Below are positions 6,129 through 9,714 of a stretch of 9,714 nt of DNA, piece by piece (the stretch's first letter is position 1; every line of letters starts with the position of its first letter). The stretch is from Alloboseaceae bacterium BT-24-1 (lineage in GTDB: Bacteria > Pseudomonadota > Alphaproteobacteria > Rhizobiales > Beijerinckiaceae): positions 1-9,714 of the forward strand of contig JAOYTL010000040.1 in the NCBI GenBank assembly GCA_025846845.1, written 5' to 3'. Both the position numbers and the translations under genes were made by a program. Under the pieces are notes generated by a model, which searched no databases, was not told the DNA's origin, and was given only the letters and a program-made list of their open reading frames with translations.

Positions 6129-6853
6129 GGAAATCTTATCCCCCTTTGCGCCGCCATTTGCGGACGCTGGTCTCTCACCACCCGGCCGTCCTCCATTTGC
6201 ACCACCCGATCAGCATGGGCGATCAGCCTCGGATCATGCGACACACACACGACGGTCGCTCCGGTTTCGTGTGCGATGTTTTGCAGCAACGAAATCACAA
6301 TCTCGCCGTTATGGCTGTCCAACGCGCTGGTCGGCTCATCGGCGAACAGGATGGCAGGATTCTTGACAATCGCGCGAGCAATCGCCACGCGCTGCTTCTC
6401 GCCGCCGGAGAGTTCCGCCGGCCGCAGATGCCGTCGCGCCCATAGGCCCACTCTTTTGATCGCATCGCCTGCCCGTTGCAGGGCCTCCTCGACCGGCACA
6501 TCGAGATAGTCGAGCGGGATCTGAACTTGCTCGAGGGCGGTCAGGGCCGGGAAAAGATTGAAGCCCTGAAAGACGAACCCGCAATGATGCAGCCGAAACG
6601 CGTCCCGGTCCTCGTCAGTCGCGTCAGTGAGGATGGCGTCGAGCGCCAGGATCGTGCCGCTGTCGGGGACGGTTAAGCCACTCGCCGTCGCCAGCAAGGT
6701 GCTTTTTCCGCAACCCGACGGCCCTATGATCAACGAAAGCTCAGCGGGCCAAATGTCGAGCGAGACGTTTTGCAGGGCATCGGTGCGCACATGCTGCACC
6801 GTGTACGCCTTGCTGATCGCGCAGATTGAAATCGTGGGAGACACAGCGCTCAC
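6125..6853 (-). CDS. ABC exporter ATPase (MacB/LolD/DevA-like)
   Basis: 242 aa from a GTG start; hydrolyses ATP to drive the FtsX-type permease encoded just upstream. Walker A GPSGCGKST is at 44-52, Q-loop FQGFN at 95-99, signature LSGGEKQ at 148-154, Walker B ILFADEP at 168-174 with catalytic E173, D-loop SALD at 176-179 and switch histidine H206. All are intact. GTG at 6853 overlaps the permease stop (GTGA), matching the 4-nt overlaps at the other two junctions. A longer open frame reaches back to 7054 inside the permease gene, but its arginine-rich translation is an out-of-frame shadow. GTG at 6844 is an alternative start three codons later. There is no fused membrane domain, so the pair is of the split DevA/DevC type rather than the fused MacB type. 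Confidence 0.93.
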   Translation of the reverse strand: MSAVSPTISICAISKAYTVQHVRTDALQNVSLDIWPAELSLIIGPSGCGKSTLLATASGLTVPDSGTILALDAILTDATDEDRDAFRLHHCGFVFQGFNLFPALTALEQVQIPLDYLDVPVEEALQRAGDAIKRVGLWARRHLRPAELSGGEKQRVAIARAIVKNPAILFADEPTSALDSHNGEIVISLLQNIAHETGATVVCVSHDPRLIAHADRVVQMEDGRVVRDQRPQMAAQRGIRFP

Positions 6854-7983
6854 CGAAGCAGAGTCGCGGGATCGACATGCTGCAATCGTCGCAAGGCCAG
6901 CAGGCCCGCAGCCAGCGCAACGGCGACAACCACGAGCGAGGCGATGGCGACGATGCTGACGCTGAGCTCGAACGGCACGCCGCCCATGCGAGCGACGGCC
7001 GCGGCGGCAAGGCTGAATGCCGCGCCAATCAAAAGCCCGCAGAGTCCAACCCACCCGGCCTGCTCAACGACGATAGCTTTGAGCGCCTTGAACGGTACCC
7101 CGAGAGCCCGCAATGTCGCGTATTGCGTCACGGATGCAGCAACCGCAGCCATCAGTGTCTGGCTGGTGACCAACGTGCCGACCAGAATCGCAATGGCGGT
7201 GGCGAAGAGGAAGCCGACGCCGGCCCCCGATTCCATCAGCCAATAGCGCACCGACCTGGCGGCGAGCTCCTCGCTGGTCCAGACATCGAACCGCCGGACA
7301 GTGCTGCTCTTAGTCAAATGTTGACGGATGGATTGGGCGAGCCGCGGATTAGTCGTCCTGACGAGGTAGTAGGTAACATCGTCGGAGCCACCGAGGTTGA
7401 CGTCCAGGCTGCGTGCAGTATCGATTGAGCTGACGACGTTGACGCCGCCCATTGAACGCAGACCGGCTGTGGCGCCCACGATGCGCACGAGACGTCCATT
7501 GATCTCCGCCGCCCGGCCGATACCGGTCTCCAACTTGTCGAGATCGGCGTCGTCGACAAGCACCGTTCCCGGTTCCTGGAGCAAGAGCCGCGTCCTCGCG
7601 GGAACGGCTGCAGCCAAGCCGAGACCATCAGGCCGAGCATCGATGCCGACGACCGTGACGCTCGTTCCGCCGCCTCGAGCGCCTCGCCAGTCACCGGTCC
7701 CCAACAAGAAGGGCTCGATGCGAATGATGCGCGGATCGAGGTATAAATCGGCTGCGACGGAGGAGCCGATGGCGCGGCCGAGATCGACGCTCAACGTGCC
7801 CGGGAACCCGACCCAGAGATCCGCCTGCGAACGTGTCACGTAGAGCGCATTGGTGCCGACGACACCGAACAACAGCGCGCCCTGAACGATCATTAGGACG
7901 CCAGAGAATCCGACCGCGACAACCGCTGGAAGGAAGCGCCTCCATTCGTGAACCATCGTCTTGCGCGCGATCGCTACCCTCAT
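6850..7983 (-). CDS. FtsX/MacB-type ABC exporter permease (DevC-like)
   Basis: 377 aa; inner-membrane subunit that transmits ATPase movement to the periplasmic domain and adaptor. Four membrane helices are visible: about 17-42, 252-280, 310-332 and 341-365, with a large periplasmic domain (about 45-250) between the first two, as in the MacB/DevC class. A cytoplasmic coupling segment QYATLRALGVP (287-297) follows the second helix, the typical contact with the ATPase. The short N-terminal segment before helix 1 (ARKTMVHEWRR) resembles DevC-type permeases. The start overlaps the outer-membrane-factor stop (ATGA, 7980-7983), and the end overlaps the ATPase start (GTGA). It lacks an attached nucleotide-binding domain, which is supplied by the next gene. 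The protein looks complete, with no frame disruption. The cargo is unknown: family members move glycolipids, peptides, antibiotics or lipoproteins. Confidence 0.9.
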   Translation of the reverse strand: MRVAIARKTMVHEWRRFLPAVVAVGFSGVLMIVQGALLFGVVGTNALYVTRSQADLWVGFPGTLSVDLGRAIGSSVAADLYLDPRIIRIEPFLLGTGDWRGARGGGTSVTVVGIDARPDGLGLAAAVPARTRLLLQEPGTVLVDDADLDKLETGIGRAAEINGRLVRIVGATAGLRSMGGVNVVSSIDTARSLDVNLGGSDDVTYYLVRTTNPRLAQSIRQHLTKSSTVRRFDVWTSEELAARSVRYWLMESGAGVGFLFATAIAILVGTLVTSQTLMAAVAASVTQYATLRALGVPFKALKAIVVEQAGWVGLCGLLIGAAFSLAAAAVARMGGVPFELSVSIVAIASLVVVAVALAAGLLALRRLQHVDPATLLR

Positions 7984-9425
7984 CGCCGGTCAAGCCTTCG
8001 ACCGGCGATCGTGGGTGGAAGCGGAGCTGCCCCGCCGATCGCCTTGTAGACGGCAATAAGAGCAACGGCTTCGGCCTCTTGCGCATCGATCAATTGCTTG
8101 CGTCGAGCGAGGGCGAGAGACGCAGCCACATCCGCCTTCGCCTGGTCGGCAAGTCCTTCGCGCCGAAGCACTTGTGCCTGCCGGTCTATATTCCCGGACG
8201 CCACCTGCACCGCGCGCAAGCGAGCCGCATTGGCATGCTCTGCCGCCCATGTCCGCAACGCGGAGGACGCCTCTTCATAGGCAAGCAGGACAGTCTGCCG
8301 ATAGGCAGCCAAGGCTTCGTCCAGCAGGGCATGACGAGCGGTTAGAGTCGCCTGTCGGCGGCCATAATCGAACAGGGGCAACTGCAGCGAGGGGCCGCCC
8401 GTCACGCCGAACAGTGATCCAGACGATGGAGCGCCAACTCCGATCGTGCCGACCAGACGAAGTTTCGGATAGAGATCGGCTTGCGCGATACCGATCTCCG
8501 CCGCGGCGCGGAGAACCCGTTGTTCGGCGCTCCGAACGTCGGGGCGTGCCCGCAGGAGATCGAGCGGGCGGCCGACCGAGGGCGCACCACGCGGTGTCGA
8601 TTGCACGCCCGTCTCCCGCAACGCCGGATCGATCGATGCCGTTCCCAACAGCGTCGCGATCTGCTGCTGCAACTGACCTATCTGCGCCGACAGACGCTCT
8701 CCTTCCGCTCGAGCATCCGCGAACGCGATCTGCGCTTCGTTAATCTCTGCTGACGATGCGAGGCCAGAGCGCTGCCGCGTGTCGGCAAGTCGATGGGCAC
8801 GCTCCCGCAGCGCCAGCAGCGCTGAAAGAACCGAGCTCCGTTGCTGCGCCGCGCGCAAACGCATGTAGGTGCTGGCGACTTCTGCGGTGACGACAACACG
8901 GATCGCTTCGGCATCCTCAGCGAAAATCGCCGTTGACGCCTCGGCAGCGCGCGAGGCGCTCTCCTGCAGACCGAACAAGCCTACATCCCAGCTCATGTCG
9001 AAACCCGCCTGAAGCGGCTTCCGAAACGGGTCGTCCGATACGCTGCGCTGGGTTCCGGCCAGCGCCTGCCCGCCCATTCCGGCGCTGGGACGAAACACGG
9101 TATGCGCGGCGTCAGCCTGTGCGCGGCCGGCCGCGAACCGGAGCTTGGCTTGTTGTATCGTTAAATTCTGCTCGCTCGCGCGGGCGACGAGCCTGGTCAG
9201 GGTCGGATCGTTGAATGCCTGCCACCAATCGCGTAGATCGCGCTGGGGCGTTATCGACCGTTCCGACCCGGCCTGGTAGGCGGTGGGCAGCGACGGAGGA
9301 TCGAAAGCAATGGGGCTGAGGTCGGCGCTGCAATCGGCGAGCAGGAACGACAGCATCATGACGGTTGCGGATCGTGTGTAGTGATGGCGCGCGCCGTTCG
9401 CTCGCGATCTGCCACTGAAAGCCAT
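7980..9425 (-). CDS. NodT/TolC-family outer-membrane efflux factor
   Basis: 481 aa; trimeric outer-membrane channel and periplasmic tunnel that completes the tripartite exporter. Family landmarks in order: WWQAFNDPTL (67-76), the DVGLFG block after FDMSWD (142-152), long helical segments around 160-260, LLRARPDVRSAEQRV (290-304), LYPKLRLVG (318-326), PLFDYGRRQA (350-359) and a second helical hairpin at about 365-460. Two internal repeats of helix and strand are evident. The N-terminus is basic, then MMLSFLLADCSADL; C32 sits where a lipoprotein cysteine would be, but Asp precedes it instead of Gly/Ala. ATG at 9425 has only a GGGGG run about ten bases upstream; Met23 or Met24 are alternative starts. 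It is first in the operon, so the channel is made before the inner-membrane parts. The DVGLFG block is WELDLFG-like in most relatives. Confidence 0.92.
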   Translation of the reverse strand: MAFSGRSRANGARHHYTRSATVMMLSFLLADCSADLSPIAFDPPSLPTAYQAGSERSITPQRDLRDWWQAFNDPTLTRLVARASEQNLTIQQAKLRFAAGRAQADAAHTVFRPSAGMGGQALAGTQRSVSDDPFRKPLQAGFDMSWDVGLFGLQESASRAAEASTAIFAEDAEAIRVVVTAEVASTYMRLRAAQQRSSVLSALLALRERAHRLADTRQRSGLASSAEINEAQIAFADARAEGERLSAQIGQLQQQIATLLGTASIDPALRETGVQSTPRGAPSVGRPLDLLRARPDVRSAEQRVLRAAAEIGIAQADLYPKLRLVGTIGVGAPSSGSLFGVTGGPSLQLPLFDYGRRQATLTARHALLDEALAAYRQTVLLAYEEASSALRTWAAEHANAARLRAVQVASGNIDRQAQVLRREGLADQAKADVAASLALARRKQLIDAQEAEAVALIAVYKAIGGAAPLPPTIAGRRLDRR

Positions 9426-9595
9426 GGCGCCGCAGGCCCCCGTCCGTTAATTCCACTGTCCGATGGTTCGCCAGCGGATTCCAGCGTCGGCGCCCTGGGG
9501 CGACTTCATCCCCCACACAGATTGCCGCAAAATTACGTCAGAGGGCTCATCTAGGGTGCCCGTCCAACTGATGAATGCCGCCGTCAGGCTGATGC
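9426..9595 (-). promoter_or_regulatory. Upstream region of the exporter operon
   Basis: About 170 bp separates the operon's first codon from the IS66-type end at 9596, and should contain the promoter unless the IS supplies it. I found no confident -35/-10 pair on the minus strand. A repeated CGCTGG flanks AATC within 9468-9483 but carries no clear meaning. No regulator gene is adjacent. Confidence 0.3.
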
Positions 9596-9612
9596 GTATG
9601 CGCTGTTCTCAG
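9596..9612 (-). repeat. Candidate tnpC-side terminal repeat of an IS66-family element
   Basis: Reading plus strand from 9596, GTATGCGCTGTTCTCAG resembles the IS66 terminal motif GTAAGCG with one change, and lies 13 bp beyond the tnpC stop codon, where the element should end. It matches the terminus at 116 (read on the minus strand) at about 13 of 17 positions. The exact boundary is a best guess. Confidence 0.45.
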
Positions 9613-9714
9613 GCCACGGCCTTGAGCGGCGCCGGTGCGTAGGCCCAAGGCAGGAGCTCGTCGAGTTGGCTCTGCGGGTGGCCGGCGACGATGCGGGCGA
9701 TGACGTCGGTGAGA
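9609..9714 (-). CDS. IS66-family transposase TnpC, C-terminal end (partial, enters from the right edge)
   Basis: The last 34 codons are visible, from the window edge to TGA at 9611-9609. They read LTDVIARIVAGHPQSQ then LDELLPWAYAPAPLKAVA. This is the characteristic tail of IS66-family TnpC transposases, in which LTxVLxRIxxHP and LLPWxxAP are strongly conserved just before the stop. The catalytic DDE core lies outside the window. Nothing in the visible part is broken. The strand agrees with the IS66-type end at the left edge, so the two elements lie in direct orientation. The family call is firm for so short a piece; whether the element is complete cannot be judged. Confidence 0.85.
   Translation of the reverse strand, partial: LTDVIARIVAGHPQSQLDELLPWAYAPAPLKAVA

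Noticed and set aside
6854..7054. Upstream extension of the ABC ATPase inside the permease gene
   Set aside because: The added residues are Arg/Cys-rich and unlike any ATPase N-terminus, while GTG at 6853 overlaps the permease stop exactly as at the other operon junctions.
6826..7428. Plus-strand open frame of 200 codons
   Set aside because: Antisense to the intact permease and ATPase genes, with a low-complexity translation typical of shadow frames.

Overview
The window looks like accessory DNA from a high-GC alphaproteobacterium, most likely of the Hyphomicrobiales (Bradyrhizobium-like). This placement is inferred from codon and base composition, the protein style and the types of insertion-sequence debris; no taxonomic marker gene is present. 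It combines two intact, tightly packed operons, one small secreted protein gene, and a stretch of decayed genes and transposons, with IS66-type sequence at both edges.

Layout from left to right. Positions 1-116 look like the tnpA-side end of an IS66-type element that reads leftward out of the window. Positions 404-2628 (minus strand) hold a two-component system: an OmpR-type response regulator followed, with a 4-nt overlap, by its membrane sensor histidine kinase. About 1 kb with no recognisable gene follows (2629-3684); it holds an 11-bp-period direct repeat and an inverted repeat that covers one of the regulator's candidate start codons. A plus-strand gene at 3685-4008 encodes a small exported Gly/Tyr-rich protein with a glycine-zipper segment. 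Positions 4098-5103 are a gene graveyard: a broken leucine-rich-repeat gene, a short inverted IS5-family transposase fragment, and a longer IS5-family transposase remnant with three frame changes.

Positions 5196-9425 (minus strand) form a four-gene operon for a tripartite ABC exporter. In transcription order these are a NodT/TolC-type outer-membrane factor, a MacB/DevC-like permease, an ATPase and a HlyD-like periplasmic adaptor. Every junction is a 4-nt overlap (ATGA or GTGA), so translation is probably coupled and the four products can be made together. About 170 bp upstream of this operon, at 9596-9714, lies the tnpC end of an IS66-family element, also on the minus strand.

How it fits together: the exporter has all parts needed to move a substrate from the cytoplasm or periplasm across the outer membrane, but nothing identifies the substrate. 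The two-component system and the small envelope protein could belong to one envelope-stress or export response, but that is inference from proximity. The two IS66-type ends point the same way and bracket about 9.5 kb, so the segment may be a composite-transposon-like or IS-bounded accessory block.
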